A stretch of 64,000 nt of DNA. Origin: Prolixibacteraceae bacterium JC049. Its GTDB lineage: Bacteria > Bacteroidota > Bacteroidia > Bacteroidales > Prolixibacteraceae. The stretch lies in the NCBI GenBank assembly GCA_023369685.1, contig SACZ01000003.1:62001-126000 (forward strand). The letters are read 5' to 3'. Each line of letters begins with the position of its first letter. Within the stretch, counting starts at the first letter, position 1. This document shows, in pieces, positions 44,594 to 54,350 of the stretch. Below the pieces are notes generated by a model. It ran no database searches. It was not told where the DNA came from and saw nothing but the letters and a program-made list of their open reading frames with translations. The position numbers and the translations under genes are program-made.

Positions 44594-46726
44594 ATGAAAT
44601 ACATTTTACTACTGTTTACAACGTTTTTATCCGTTCAATTATTTGCACAATCAACAGTTGCAGGAAAAGTTACCGATAAGAAAGGTGTTCCCATTATTGG
44701 TGCTAATATTTATATCGAAGGAACTTACGATGGTGCTTCGACCGATGCCGAAGGAAATTTTCGATTTAAGACTGATGCAAAAGGCATGCAAACACTCATT
44801 GCTTCATTTATTGGTTATAACGAATTGAAAATATCGATGAATGTTTTTCAAATGAAAGAAGTACACTTGGAATTAAAAGAATCTATTCATTCTGTAGATG
44901 CAGTAACAGTAACTGCTGGAACTTTTTCCACCAACAATAACGGGAAAATGAGTGCATTGAAGCCATTGGATGTGGTAACAACAGCGGGGTCATTTGGTGA
45001 CTACCTGGGAGCATTTCAAAGTATGCCAGGAACATCTGCAGTACCTGAGGATGGACGCCTATTTATTCGAGGAGGTGATGGATACGAATCGCAGACATTT
45101 ATTGATGGCATGCGTGTTTTCAAACCTTATACAGCAACAGCAGCTGGCGTTCCTTCGCGAGGTCGAAATTCACCGATGCTTTTTAAAGGAATGACTTTTA
45201 GTTCGGGAGGATACTCGGCAGAATATGGACAAGCATTGTCTGGAGTGTTGTTGCTAGATACGGAAGATGAACCATTGGAGACGGAAACCAACATTTCGTT
45301 GATGAGTATTGGTGGAAGCCTGGGACACACATGGAAAGGAGAAAATAAGGCATTTACAATTACTGGCTCGTATATGAATTTAGCTCCTTACTATGGCCTG
45401 GTTACTAGTCGATATGATTGGAAAAAAAGTCCTGAATCTTTTTCGGGAGAGAGCAGTTATCGTCATCAGCTAAAAAATGGAATGCTGAAAGCTTATGTGG
45501 CTTACGATTTTTCCAAATTTAGAGTGTTGCAGGATAATATTAAATACGCGCGAAAAGTAGACTATAAAACCAACGATGTCGATTTATATTCTAATATTTC
45601 TTACAAAGGAAGCTGGGGCGAGAAATGGATAACTTCAGCAGGAATAAGTTTTTCGGATAATAAGAATGAAAATAGAATTTGGGAAAAACAGTTCGATACA
45701 AGAGAAAAAGGAGCCCACTTTAAGTTAAAAGCCAAATACCTGAAGTCTGATAATATAAGATTCAGTTTTGGAGCAGAGCAATTTTTAGAAAAAGGTACGA
45801 TTGACCTTTCTGGGGAACAACAAAATAGGAAGTACCATTTCGAAAAAGGATTGAGTGCTGCTTTTGCTGAGGCCAATATCTTTTTCTCAAAAAATAGCGC
45901 AATTACATTGGGTAGTCGTGGGGAATATTCATCATTAACTAAAGAGTTTACTTATTCTCCAAGAATCTCATTGGCTCAAAAGTTAGGCAAGAATGGACAG
46001 TTGTCGTTGGCTGCAGGGCGCTTTTACCAGATGGCACAAAATAAATACGATTATTACAGTCGCGATTTGCAGGATGAGTATTCCAACCAGCTAATTGCCA
46101 ATTACAGTTGGAAAACAAAACACCGAATGTTGCGGGTAGAGTTGTATCATAAGAAATATAAGCAACTCATAAAAGAAGAATCAGATTTCTTTAACAACAA
46201 TGGAAGTGGTTATGCAAAAGGTTTAGATTTGTTTTGGCGCGACAACAAAACGTTTAAATATTTGCAGTACTGGGTTTCATATTCTTTACTTGACACGAAG
46301 CGAAATCAAGGAAGATACCCTTATGCTGTGCGTCCCAATTATGTCAACAAGCATAACTTGTCGGTTGTGGGGAAATACTGGATTCCTGCTTTAAGATCTC
46401 AATTGGGAGTTACGTATAAATTGGCAAGTGGAAGACCATACAATGATCCCAATGAAATGGATTATATGAACCGAAAAACAGATGCGTATCATTGTGTAAA
46501 TATGAATTGGTCGTGGTTAATTTCTCAACAAACCATATTGTATCTTGCTGCATCGAATGTGCTTGGTACTAGCAATGTCTATGGATACAGATATGCCAAT
46601 GAAGTAAATAATCAAGGCGTTTATTCACGTGAGGCTATTCGAGGTCACAGCAAGCGATTTCTTTTTGTTGGTTTGTTTATCACAATTAGTGGAAATCGCA
46701 ATAAAAACCAGCTAAACAATCTATAG
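44594..46726 (+). CDS. TonB-dependent receptor with carboxypeptidase-like N-domain
   Basis: The 710-residue protein has a signal peptide (YILLLFTTFLSVQLFAQ), a CarboxypepD_reg-like domain (STVAGKVTDKKGVPIIGANI), a plug segment (GRLFIRGGDGYESQTFIDGM) and a barrel to the C-terminus. It is shorter than SusC and has no SusD partner, so it is more like a metal or small-molecule receptor. The ligand is unknown. An AraC-type regulator is encoded next to it on the opposite strand. Confidence 0.9.
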   Translation: MKYILLLFTTFLSVQLFAQSTVAGKVTDKKGVPIIGANIYIEGTYDGASTDAEGNFRFKTDAKGMQTLIASFIGYNELKISMNVFQMKEVHLELKESIHSVDAVTVTAGTFSTNNNGKMSALKPLDVVTTAGSFGDYLGAFQSMPGTSAVPEDGRLFIRGGDGYESQTFIDGMRVFKPYTATAAGVPSRGRNSPMLFKGMTFSSGGYSAEYGQALSGVLLLDTEDEPLETETNISLMSIGGSLGHTWKGENKAFTITGSYMNLAPYYGLVTSRYDWKKSPESFSGESSYRHQLKNGMLKAYVAYDFSKFRVLQDNIKYARKVDYKTNDVDLYSNISYKGSWGEKWITSAGISFSDNKNENRIWEKQFDTREKGAHFKLKAKYLKSDNIRFSFGAEQFLEKGTIDLSGEQQNRKYHFEKGLSAAFAEANIFFSKNSAITLGSRGEYSSLTKEFTYSPRISLAQKLGKNGQLSLAAGRFYQMAQNKYDYYSRDLQDEYSNQLIANYSWKTKHRMLRVELYHKKYKQLIKEESDFFNNNGSGYAKGLDLFWRDNKTFKYLQYWVSYSLLDTKRNQGRYPYAVRPNYVNKHNLSVVGKYWIPALRSQLGVTYKLASGRPYNDPNEMDYMNRKTDAYHCVNMNWSWLISQQTILYLAASNVLGTSNVYGYRYANEVNNQGVYSREAIRGHSKRFLFVGLFITISGNRNKNQLNNL

Positions 46727-46732
46727 AAAAAA

Positions 46733-47842
46733 CTACCGGTTCGATTGGATGCCTTTGATATAAGCTCCAGGTGTCATTCCTTCGTATTCTTTAAATACTC
46801 TGAAAAAAGTTGATCTGGAGTTGAAGCCGGAATCGTTGACTACCGATTCAATAACGTATTCGTCGGGAAGTTCTAGTAAAAGCTCCTTGCTTTTCTGAAT
46901 ACGGTAGTAATTGACGAAATGATAGAAATTTTCATAACCAGCATTCTTGATCTCTTGGCTTAATTTATTCTTTGGAACATCAAGAAGGGTTGAAAATGAT
47001 TGTAAAGAGAATGTTGGCTGAAGAAATAACTCTTTTTCAACAAATATTTGTAGCCAATTATTACTTGTAACAAAAGCTTTTTCATTGTCAGTTTGTAAAG
47101 GAATAAACTTCAAAGAATATTCAGAATAAACGACAACAAAAAGGAAGAAAAAGAAAGCATTGATTAGCAGGAAGCAGAACCATAAGATGAAACATCCTAA
47201 GTATTGGTATATTCCGAAAATGGCAGCGCCATCTAAGATTCCAATTATTGCAAACAAAAGAAAAATACCATAAAGCCATTTGAAGAAGGCTGTGTTTATT
47301 GTTGAATACTCCTGTTTGCAAAACTTTATAACACACTTTATTAGAGGATAGAACAAAAGGGAATATACAATGCCCTGAGCTAGACTAATGGATCTGGCTG
47401 TTGTTGCCAATAAAGTGAAATAGAAATTATTTTCCCATGTAAAACCAAATATATCTTCAGGATTAGGTGAATCTCGAACAATATCATGAATGTGATAATG
47501 AGCAATGATTGAGGTGAAAACTAAATTGAAAAAAAAGGGAATAAAGTGGAGCAGATCTTGTTTGGATAGCTTTTTATCTGCAAGAAATAATTTTTTAATA
47601 AACAGATAGGTTAAGGGAAGGAGAACAACTTTAATTGGGCCTGTGGTCCATACCGACCATTCAATGTTAATGGAGTAAATCATCAGTGCTGGACTTAAAA
47701 ACAGGATTGCTCTCAGAATGTAGGTTGATGTAAGATAATGTATATGGTGTTGGCGTTTTATTATGGTAAAAACAAAAAGCAGTAATCCCAGAAATAGATG
47801 TAAGAAAAATAGAGAAAGACTGATGTAGGCAACTTCTTTCAT
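46733..47842 (-). CDS. Membrane-bound AraC-family transcriptional regulator
   Basis: The 369-residue protein has seven or so membrane helices in the first 235 residues (for example LFLHLFLGLLLFVFTIIK) and an AraC helix-turn-helix at the C-terminus (FSTLLDVPKNKLSQEI...FNSRSTFFRVFKEYEGMTP). This layout is frequent in Bacteroidota. It may sense a signal at the membrane and control the convergent receptor gene or others. The stop lies seven bases from the receptor stop. Confidence 0.9.
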   Translation of the reverse strand: MKEVAYISLSLFFLHLFLGLLLFVFTIIKRQHHIHYLTSTYILRAILFLSPALMIYSINIEWSVWTTGPIKVVLLPLTYLFIKKLFLADKKLSKQDLLHFIPFFFNLVFTSIIAHYHIHDIVRDSPNPEDIFGFTWENNFYFTLLATTARSISLAQGIVYSLLFYPLIKCVIKFCKQEYSTINTAFFKWLYGIFLLFAIIGILDGAAIFGIYQYLGCFILWFCFLLINAFFFFLFVVVYSEYSLKFIPLQTDNEKAFVTSNNWLQIFVEKELFLQPTFSLQSFSTLLDVPKNKLSQEIKNAGYENFYHFVNYYRIQKSKELLLELPDEYVIESVVNDSGFNSRSTFFRVFKEYEGMTPGAYIKGIQSNR

Positions 47843-48065
47843 GGTATAGTTTATTGAGGTATAAAATGTTAAAAGTGAAGGTAGTAATTATTTTTATTCT
47901 TATTATGATATTGAAAATGAAAAGTTGAGGTAGGAGTAATGGCTTGAATAGTAGTCTTTAAGGGACAAGTGGGACTGGTGTTTTTTTAGTGAGACTTGCT
48001 TCTTGTTTCAAATTAATTGGTTTGCTGGTAGATTTGTTATTGCTCTAATTTTTGACTGCTCTACT

Positions 48066-48404
48066 ATGAAAGAAAAAATAATGCCATTAATTCTTTTTTT
48101 CCTTTGTATAACTATTGCTGTATTAGTTGGAAATGAAGAACCTATCAACAATAAAGTGTTGGTAAATCAAACTAATACAGTTGTTTTTCAAAAATCAGTA
48201 AGTATTCCTGGAATCTATTTGTCGGAATCGGTAATGAAACGAATAACAAATCATGTAGAGAATGATTTTATTCAAGTTCCATTTATCGATAATGAACATT
48301 TAAAAGAGAGTAATAAGGCGCTGGAAATTCCTGGAATTGTGATTCCAGACTATATGAAAAGGAAAATCAAGAACCAGCCTAATTTGCTGATAACTCAAAA
48401 GTAA
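48066..48404 (+). CDS. Small exported hypothetical protein with a duplicated motif
   Basis: The ATG at 48066 gives a 112-residue protein with a hydrophobic N-terminus (MPLILFFLCITIAVLVG). The mature part contains two related segments, SIPGIYLSESVMKRITNHV and EIPGIVIPDYMKRKIKNQ. I do not recognise the family. The start at 48003 is less likely because the signal would be internal. Confidence 0.65.
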   Translation: MKEKIMPLILFFLCITIAVLVGNEEPINNKVLVNQTNTVVFQKSVSIPGIYLSESVMKRITNHVENDFIQVPFIDNEHLKESNKALEIPGIVIPDYMKRKIKNQPNLLITQK

Positions 48405-48457
48405 TTTGAATAAAATTTATTGTTGCAATTACAATAAATAAAGATTGATAGAGAAAA

Positions 48458-48485
48458 AAAGGGAGAAGCTAAATGCTCTCCCTTT
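48458..48485. terminator. Bidirectional intrinsic terminator
   Basis: The stem AAAGGGAGA/TCTCCCTTT with a ten-base loop lies between convergent genes, with an A-run on the left that reads as T on the minus strand. Confidence 0.75.
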
Positions 48486-48494
48486 GTTGTAAAA

Positions 48495-49061
48495 CTATTT
48501 GATGTTTCGTAATTGTAGTTGAGGTGAATCAACAAGTGATTGGAATGTACTAGCATTGATCGATTTATCTTTTGCAAATTTCGAGGGTAAAACTGCAACT
48601 CTAAACGTTTGATTTAATCGATCACCATCTTTTAGTTCGTCAAATGGGAAATTGCTTTCCAGAAATACAGAAACATCTTTTAGTGTAAAATCAAAATTGT
48701 ATTGTAAAAGTCCTTGTTTCAACATTCTTGTTTGAGGAAGTAAGCGCCATACGTCTGTTTGTTTTCCATCAATCTCAACTGTTTCCCATAGCAGGTAAAC
48801 AAATACTACATCGCTATTTAATACTTCTAAATTCTCAGGATAATTAATAATAAGACGGTGGTTATTATCAGGAGTAAAATCACCAGTAACTTCAAAAACA
48901 GTACCGATATACGATTTCCCATCTTTTCCATCGGCGCCGTCAATACCATTACTGCCGTTTACACCAGGGCGGCCTTCAGGACCTCGAGGTCCAACCTCGC
49001 CTTCACAGCCAGCCATCAATAACATTATTGTTGAAATAAGTAGAAATGTAAAATGTCTCAT
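48495..49061 (-). CDS. Lipoprotein with short collagen-like repeat
   Basis: The 188-residue protein has a lipoprotein signal with lipobox LMAGC (Cys19), followed at once by about ten Gly-X-Y triplets (GEVGPRGPEGRPGVNG and on). The remainder is a beta-rich domain with FEVTGDFTPDNNHRLIIN. It is probably attached to the outer membrane. The function is not known; the collagen-like stalk suggests exposure and oligomerisation. Confidence 0.85.
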   Translation of the reverse strand: MRHFTFLLISTIMLLMAGCEGEVGPRGPEGRPGVNGSNGIDGADGKDGKSYIGTVFEVTGDFTPDNNHRLIINYPENLEVLNSDVVFVYLLWETVEIDGKQTDVWRLLPQTRMLKQGLLQYNFDFTLKDVSVFLESNFPFDELKDGDRLNQTFRVAVLPSKFAKDKSINASTFQSLVDSPQLQLRNIK

Positions 49062-49443
49062 ACGGATTATTTTTTATTGATTCATCCGTTAAACTCCAAA
49101 AATGGTGCCAAGAAAGCCCTTTGGTATTAATTTTAAATACGTGTGCGTGTCATCCCTTTTGAGAAACAATCCCTTGGAAAATAAATTAATTGAGAAATAA
49201 ACTGGAGAATTTAACTGGTAATTAAGTTGTTCTGAAAATATCATAATGTATTACATTGAAGTTTTATGGTTTGTTGATTTGATCCCTCTATTGATAGATT
49301 TTAAAAGAATTTTACATTTATTAGTTTGTCGAAGGTAATGTTATGTAATTTACTATTTTTGGTGCCCGGAAATAAAATGGAATTATAACAAACTAATTAA
49401 TTACACTTTACTAGGGGAAAGGTAAAGTGCAAACTTTTCTAGT
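49062..49443. other. Divergent intergenic region before the large repeat protein
   Basis: The 382 bases hold no supportable gene. On the plus strand a TATTTTTG box (49354-49361) may start the large downstream gene with a leader near 80 bases. The minus-strand leader of the lipoprotein contains ACGGAT/ATCCGT arms. Confidence 0.55.
49354..49361 (+). promoter_or_regulatory. Candidate -7 promoter box of the large repeat-protein gene
   Basis: TATTTTTG matches the consensus, with a TTG 25 bases upstream, slightly outside the usual spacing. Confidence 0.4.
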
Positions 49444-52400
49444 ATGATAAATAATTTGGGAATTAGAACTTTGGGAGTTCTGATAATGTCGCTGTTTTGT
49501 CTTTTTTCTAAGGCACAAAATGTAAATATACCAGATGCGAACTTCAAAGCAGCTTTGGTAGCCAATAATCAAATAAATACCAATGGTGATGATGAAATAT
49601 CTGTCGTAGAAGCATCTAGTTTTCGTGGGTATATGGATGTTGAACGGAAGAATATATCCGATATGACAGGTATTGAGAAGTTTGTGAACTTAGTAGGTTT
49701 GAATTGTAATAATAATACAATAAAAAGTTTGAATTTAGGAGAGTGTATTAATTTATTAAGTTTAAAATGTACTCAGAATTCGTTGGAAAATTTAGATTTA
49801 TCTAAAAATACTAAGTTGCGACTTGTAGAAGTGTTTAGTAATTATAATTTGTCACATATCGAACTTGGAAACAATCCAAATTTGAGTCAATTAAATGTTA
49901 TACGTAATAAGCTAAGTTCTCTTGATGTTACTTCGTTGCCAAATCTAAGATACCTTTTCTGTTCTAGTAACAAGATTGAAAATTTAGATATTACTCAAAA
50001 TCAAAAGTTAATAAGCTTAAGTTGTGGGAATAATAGACTTGGATTCTTAGATGTTAGTCATAATCTTGATTTACAATACTTGATTTGTGATGGAATGAGA
50101 TTAAAATCATTGAATGTTGAGAAAAATATTTTGTTAAAGAGTTTACATTGTTCATACAATAATTTTGGAAGCTTAGATATTAGCAAAAACATAAATTTAG
50201 AAACACTATGGTGTGTCAGGAGTAATTTGACAAAAATAGATATTAGCAAAAACTTAAAACTAAAATCATTATCTATAAATGAAAACAAACTTCCTTTTTC
50301 GCAATTAGCTCCAATTTATAATCGGTTTAATACATTTAGATACGAATCGTCTTTATTACTGTTTGAAAGAAAATATGAGAAGTGTGGCTATGTTTGGGAT
50401 TTTAGCTCAGAAGCAGAATTAAATGGAGTAAACACAGTTTTTGAATGGATTAATGGATATGGTCAAAAGGTAGGAGTAGATGTTGTGAAACCAATGGCTA
50501 CTAAAGGAGTTTTTAAGTTCTTGAAAGCTGGTAATTACTATTGTAAAATGACTAATCCTAACTTTAAGAATAGTTCTGAAGGGGATTTAAGTCTTAAAAC
50601 ACAGTTTATAACAATCAGTAAAAAAAATCAGACAGTAAATTGGGCCAACAATGGTGCTGCAGTAAAAGTAAACGATGTTATTACATTATCAGGAACAGCT
50701 ACTTCTACTTTACCAGTAACCTTTCAAGTAGTATCTGGCAAAGCTACTATAACTGGTAATAAGATTACTTTTGATGAAGCAGGAACTGTTACTGTAAAAG
50801 CTATTCAAATTGGAAACGATGAATATAATAGAGCGGAATCTGCTACAATTCAGTATTCAGTTACCAAACGCGATCAAACAGTCACATTCAATAATGCACC
50901 GATAGCAACTAAGGTCAACGATACAGTTACGTTGTCAGCCACAGCTACTTCTAAATTACCAGTAACCTTTCAAGTTGTTTCGGGTAATGCAACTTTAACC
51001 AATAACCAACTTCATTTCAATGAAGAGGGAACAGTTGTGGTAAAAGCAATTCAGTCAGGTAATGTCGAATTTAATGCTGGTAGTATTACCACAAGCATAG
51101 CAGTAACCAAGCGTGACCAAACTGTGGCATTTAATAATGCCCCGACAGCAACTAAGGTAAATGATACAGTTACATTGTCAGCTACAGCAACATCTAAATT
51201 ACCAGTAACTTTTCAGGTTGTATCAGGTAATGCAACTTTAGCCAATAACCAGCTTCATTTTAATGAAGAGGGTACAGTGGTGGTAAAAGCAATTCAGGCA
51301 GGTAATGTAGAGTTCAATGCTGGTAGTATTACTACAAGCATAACAGCTACCAAGCGTGACCAAACTGTGGCATTTAATAATGTCCCAACAGCAACAAAAG
51401 TAAACGATACAGTTACATTATCAGCTACAGCTTCATCTAAATTACCAGTAACTTTCCAGATTGTATCAGGTAATGCAACTTTGACCAATAACCAACTTCA
51501 TTTCAATGAAGAGGGTACAGTGGTGGTAAAAGCAATTCAGTCAGGCAATGTAGAGTTCAATGCTGGAAGTATAACTACAAGCATAACAGTAACTAAGCGA
51601 GACCAAGCTATCAATGTTTTGAATAACCTAAATAACATTAAGGTTGAAGATCAATTGGTATTTGAAGCACGATCTACTTCAGGTTTGCCTGTTTCATATG
51701 AGTTAAAATCGAATAATGCAGAGCTTAACGGGAATAATATTCGATTTAAATCAGAAGGAGTAGTTACAGTAAAAGCAACAGTTAAAGGGAATGTTGAATA
51801 TCATCCAGGAGAATTAACGATTCAAATTGCTGTATCGAAAAGAAATCAGACAGTAAGATTTCAAAACAACTTTATAAGTGCAGAGGTAACAGATGTTAGA
51901 CGTTTAAGTGCAACTGCTTCCTCGAAATTGCCTGTGAAGTTTCAGTTAATTTCAGGAGATGCCGATTTGATTGGTAACGAGTTGACATTTCGTCAAGAAG
52001 GTACAGTAAAGGTTAAAGCCGTTCAGGAAGGGAATTATGAGTATGAGCAAGGTGGGGCAATAATTGATATTGCAGTTGCTCGTAAAGCTCAGACAATCTC
52101 TATCGATAACAGCCTGAAAAAAGTAAGAGTAAACGATCTTGTAACTTTCAAAGCAATTGCAACATCAGAAGAGATTGTTGAGTACCATTTGCTTGAAGGA
52201 TATGCTTTAATAGATGGAAATGAAATAACATTCAAACAAGAAGGAAAAGTAAAAGTTAAAGCTATTCAGAAAGGAAACTACAAGTATTTGCCTGTTGAAG
52301 AATTAATTGATTTCGAAGTTGAGAAAAGAGAACAAACTCTTTCTTTTGAATCGTTTGATAAGAACATAGCAGTTAATGAGTGGAAAGAGCTTATTGAGTT

Positions 52401-54276
52401 TGCTGATAGTGGTTTGCCTGTAAAATATGAGTTAGTAAATGGTGAGGCAGAAATTGATGGATTTAGAATAAAGGTTAAGAATAGTGGGACAGTAATTCTG
52501 AAAGCAACTCAAAGTGGAAATTATGAATACTTGCCTTTGGAAGAAGAAGTTGAACTTAATGCAGATCAAAAAAATCAGAATATTGAATTCATGAACCCAA
52601 TTGAAACAGCATTTGTGAATTCAACTTGGGATTGTAATGTGAAATCTTCATCAGAGTTACCTGTTGAACTAGAAGTTATTTCAGGAGAAGCAGAATTAGC
52701 AGATAATGAGTTGTTATTTACTCGCTCAGGAGAAGTGAAAATCAGAGCTTACCAGAAAGGTAATAATGAATATTTTGCGAGCGAAAAGATAATAACAATC
52801 CTGGTACAAAAGAGAAATCAAACAGTTGATGTTCAGAATGAGATCGCAAGTGCATATGTAAATGATGAACTAACACTGAAGATGACATGTAGTTCTAATT
52901 TACCAATGGAGTGTGAGATTTTAACCAATAATGCCGAAATAAAAGATGGTACAATCATTTTTAGTCAGGCAGGTACAGTTGAGATTTGTGTAACACAAGC
53001 AGGAAACAATGAGTTTGACGCTGTTGAGAAAACATTAACTGTTGAGGTGAGTAAGCGAAATCAGACTATTGCATTAGATAATTTGGTTGAACAAGTTAGC
53101 GTGAATGACGTGCAAAACTTCACAGCTAAAGCGTCGTCTGATTTACCAGTGGTATTTGAAGTTGTTGAAGGAGAAGCAAATATTGCTGATGATGCAATTA
53201 CTTTTACTCAGGCAGGTACAGTGAAAATCAAAGCGACTCAGTCAGGAAATAATGAATTCGAATCAACAGAGATGGTATTTACTGTTGAGGTGAGTAAAAA
53301 GAATCAAACAATTACTTTGGCTAGTGAGGTGACTACTGCCAAGGTGAATGATTTAGTAGAGCTGAGCGCTTGGACAACTTCAGGTTTAGACTTAAAATAT
53401 GAAATCGTTTCTGGTGACGCCGAATTGGATGGTTCAGAATTAAAGTGTACCGAAGAAGGAACGGTAATTGTTAAGATTATTCAGTCAGGAAATGAAGAGT
53501 ACAATGCGACAGAACTGACTCATACAATTCAAGTGAGTAAGAAGCAACAGCAAATCACATTTGATGGAGCAACAGCCTTTAAAGTAAACGATACTGTTAC
53601 ACTGAATGCAATAACAAATTCAGGTTTGCAAGTAACTTATGAATTAGGAAGTGGCGAAGCAACTATAGATAATGAGACTCTTCAATTTACAGCTGCAGGT
53701 AAAGTAGTTATTCGTGCTACACAGCAAGGTAATAACGAGTTTGAGGCTACTAATCTGGACATTGAATTTACAGTAGAGAAAAAAGAGCAACACATTACTG
53801 TAGACGAAGTTGCTGATGCAGTAAAAACAGGAGATGTAATTACGTTGAATGCAACAACTGATTCAGGATTGGAAATTCACTATGAGGTAATTGAAGGTGA
53901 TGCTACAATTGTGAATAATCATGTTGTATGTAGTAAAGCCGGAACAATTAAAGTAAGAGTTGTTCAGGAAGGAAATAATGAGTTCGATGCTTGCGAGAAG
54001 ATCATTACTCTAAATGTTACAGGAATTACTAAAGAGGATGAAGCTTGTTCATTTAAGTTTTATCCTAACCCGATTGTTAATCAGTTCCACATTGATTTTA
54101 GAAACCAATGCCAAAGAACAATTTTTGTGTACGATCTAGTGGGGAACTTAGTACTCCAAAAAGATTTTGATGCAGCAAAAAGTGAGTTTGATTTCTCATT
54201 CCTAAGAAATGGAACTTATATCATGAAAGTGAAAACCCAAATGCAGACGTTAACTCACAAGATTGTGAAACAATAA
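49444..54276 (+). CDS. Large secreted repeat protein: LRR region, 14 Ig-like repeats, T9SS sorting domain
   Basis: The 1610-residue protein has a signal peptide, a Bacteroidota-type leucine-rich region (units such as LENLDLSKNTKL and LKSLHCSYN, about residues 70-285), a short linking domain and then 14 repeats of about 80 residues, each starting near KRxQTV and ending near IQxGNxEF. The C-terminus (CSFKFYPNPIVNQFHIDF to the end) is a type A type IX secretion sorting domain. It should be secreted and anchored on the cell surface. Repeats two to four (50866-51594) are nearly identical at DNA level. An adhesin role is inferred. Confidence 0.93.
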   Translation: MINNLGIRTLGVLIMSLFCLFSKAQNVNIPDANFKAALVANNQINTNGDDEISVVEASSFRGYMDVERKNISDMTGIEKFVNLVGLNCNNNTIKSLNLGECINLLSLKCTQNSLENLDLSKNTKLRLVEVFSNYNLSHIELGNNPNLSQLNVIRNKLSSLDVTSLPNLRYLFCSSNKIENLDITQNQKLISLSCGNNRLGFLDVSHNLDLQYLICDGMRLKSLNVEKNILLKSLHCSYNNFGSLDISKNINLETLWCVRSNLTKIDISKNLKLKSLSINENKLPFSQLAPIYNRFNTFRYESSLLLFERKYEKCGYVWDFSSEAELNGVNTVFEWINGYGQKVGVDVVKPMATKGVFKFLKAGNYYCKMTNPNFKNSSEGDLSLKTQFITISKKNQTVNWANNGAAVKVNDVITLSGTATSTLPVTFQVVSGKATITGNKITFDEAGTVTVKAIQIGNDEYNRAESATIQYSVTKRDQTVTFNNAPIATKVNDTVTLSATATSKLPVTFQVVSGNATLTNNQLHFNEEGTVVVKAIQSGNVEFNAGSITTSIAVTKRDQTVAFNNAPTATKVNDTVTLSATATSKLPVTFQVVSGNATLANNQLHFNEEGTVVVKAIQAGNVEFNAGSITTSITATKRDQTVAFNNVPTATKVNDTVTLSATASSKLPVTFQIVSGNATLTNNQLHFNEEGTVVVKAIQSGNVEFNAGSITTSITVTKRDQAINVLNNLNNIKVEDQLVFEARSTSGLPVSYELKSNNAELNGNNIRFKSEGVVTVKATVKGNVEYHPGELTIQIAVSKRNQTVRFQNNFISAEVTDVRRLSATASSKLPVKFQLISGDADLIGNELTFRQEGTVKVKAVQEGNYEYEQGGAIIDIAVARKAQTISIDNSLKKVRVNDLVTFKAIATSEEIVEYHLLEGYALIDGNEITFKQEGKVKVKAIQKGNYKYLPVEELIDFEVEKREQTLSFESFDKNIAVNEWKELIEFADSGLPVKYELVNGEAEIDGFRIKVKNSGTVILKATQSGNYEYLPLEEEVELNADQKNQNIEFMNPIETAFVNSTWDCNVKSSSELPVELEVISGEAELADNELLFTRSGEVKIRAYQKGNNEYFASEKIITILVQKRNQTVDVQNEIASAYVNDELTLKMTCSSNLPMECEILTNNAEIKDGTIIFSQAGTVEICVTQAGNNEFDAVEKTLTVEVSKRNQTIALDNLVEQVSVNDVQNFTAKASSDLPVVFEVVEGEANIADDAITFTQAGTVKIKATQSGNNEFESTEMVFTVEVSKKNQTITLASEVTTAKVNDLVELSAWTTSGLDLKYEIVSGDAELDGSELKCTEEGTVIVKIIQSGNEEYNATELTHTIQVSKKQQQITFDGATAFKVNDTVTLNAITNSGLQVTYELGSGEATIDNETLQFTAAGKVVIRATQQGNNEFEATNLDIEFTVEKKEQHITVDEVADAVKTGDVITLNATTDSGLEIHYEVIEGDATIVNNHVVCSKAGTIKVRVVQEGNNEFDACEKIITLNVTGITKEDEACSFKFYPNPIVNQFHIDFRNQCQRTIFVYDLVGNLVLQKDFDAAKSEFDFSFLRNGTYIMKVKTQMQTLTHKIVKQ
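50866..51594 (+). repeat. Three 243-bp near-identical tandem repeats inside the large protein gene
   Basis: The units 50866-51108, 51109-51351 and 51352-51594 each encode 81 residues and differ at few positions. The other eleven units have diverged. This indicates recent in-frame duplication and likely copy-number variation between strains. Confidence 0.9.
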
Positions 54277-54300
54277 ACGTTTGAGTTAATTGATAACAAA

Positions 54301-54331
54301 AAAGCTCGATTCAATAGATGGATCGAGCTTT
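54301..54331. terminator. Bidirectional intrinsic terminator
   Basis: The stem AAAGCTCGAT/ATCGAGCTTT with an 11-base loop is followed by TTTTTT on the plus strand and is preceded by an A-run. It separates the convergent large gene and the LytTR regulator. Confidence 0.85.
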
Positions 54332-54350
54332 TTTTATGGTGGAAGCACGA

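Noticed and set aside
50866-51594. Direct repeats as a mobile or CRISPR element
   Set aside because: The repeats are in frame within one protein and encode Ig-like domains.
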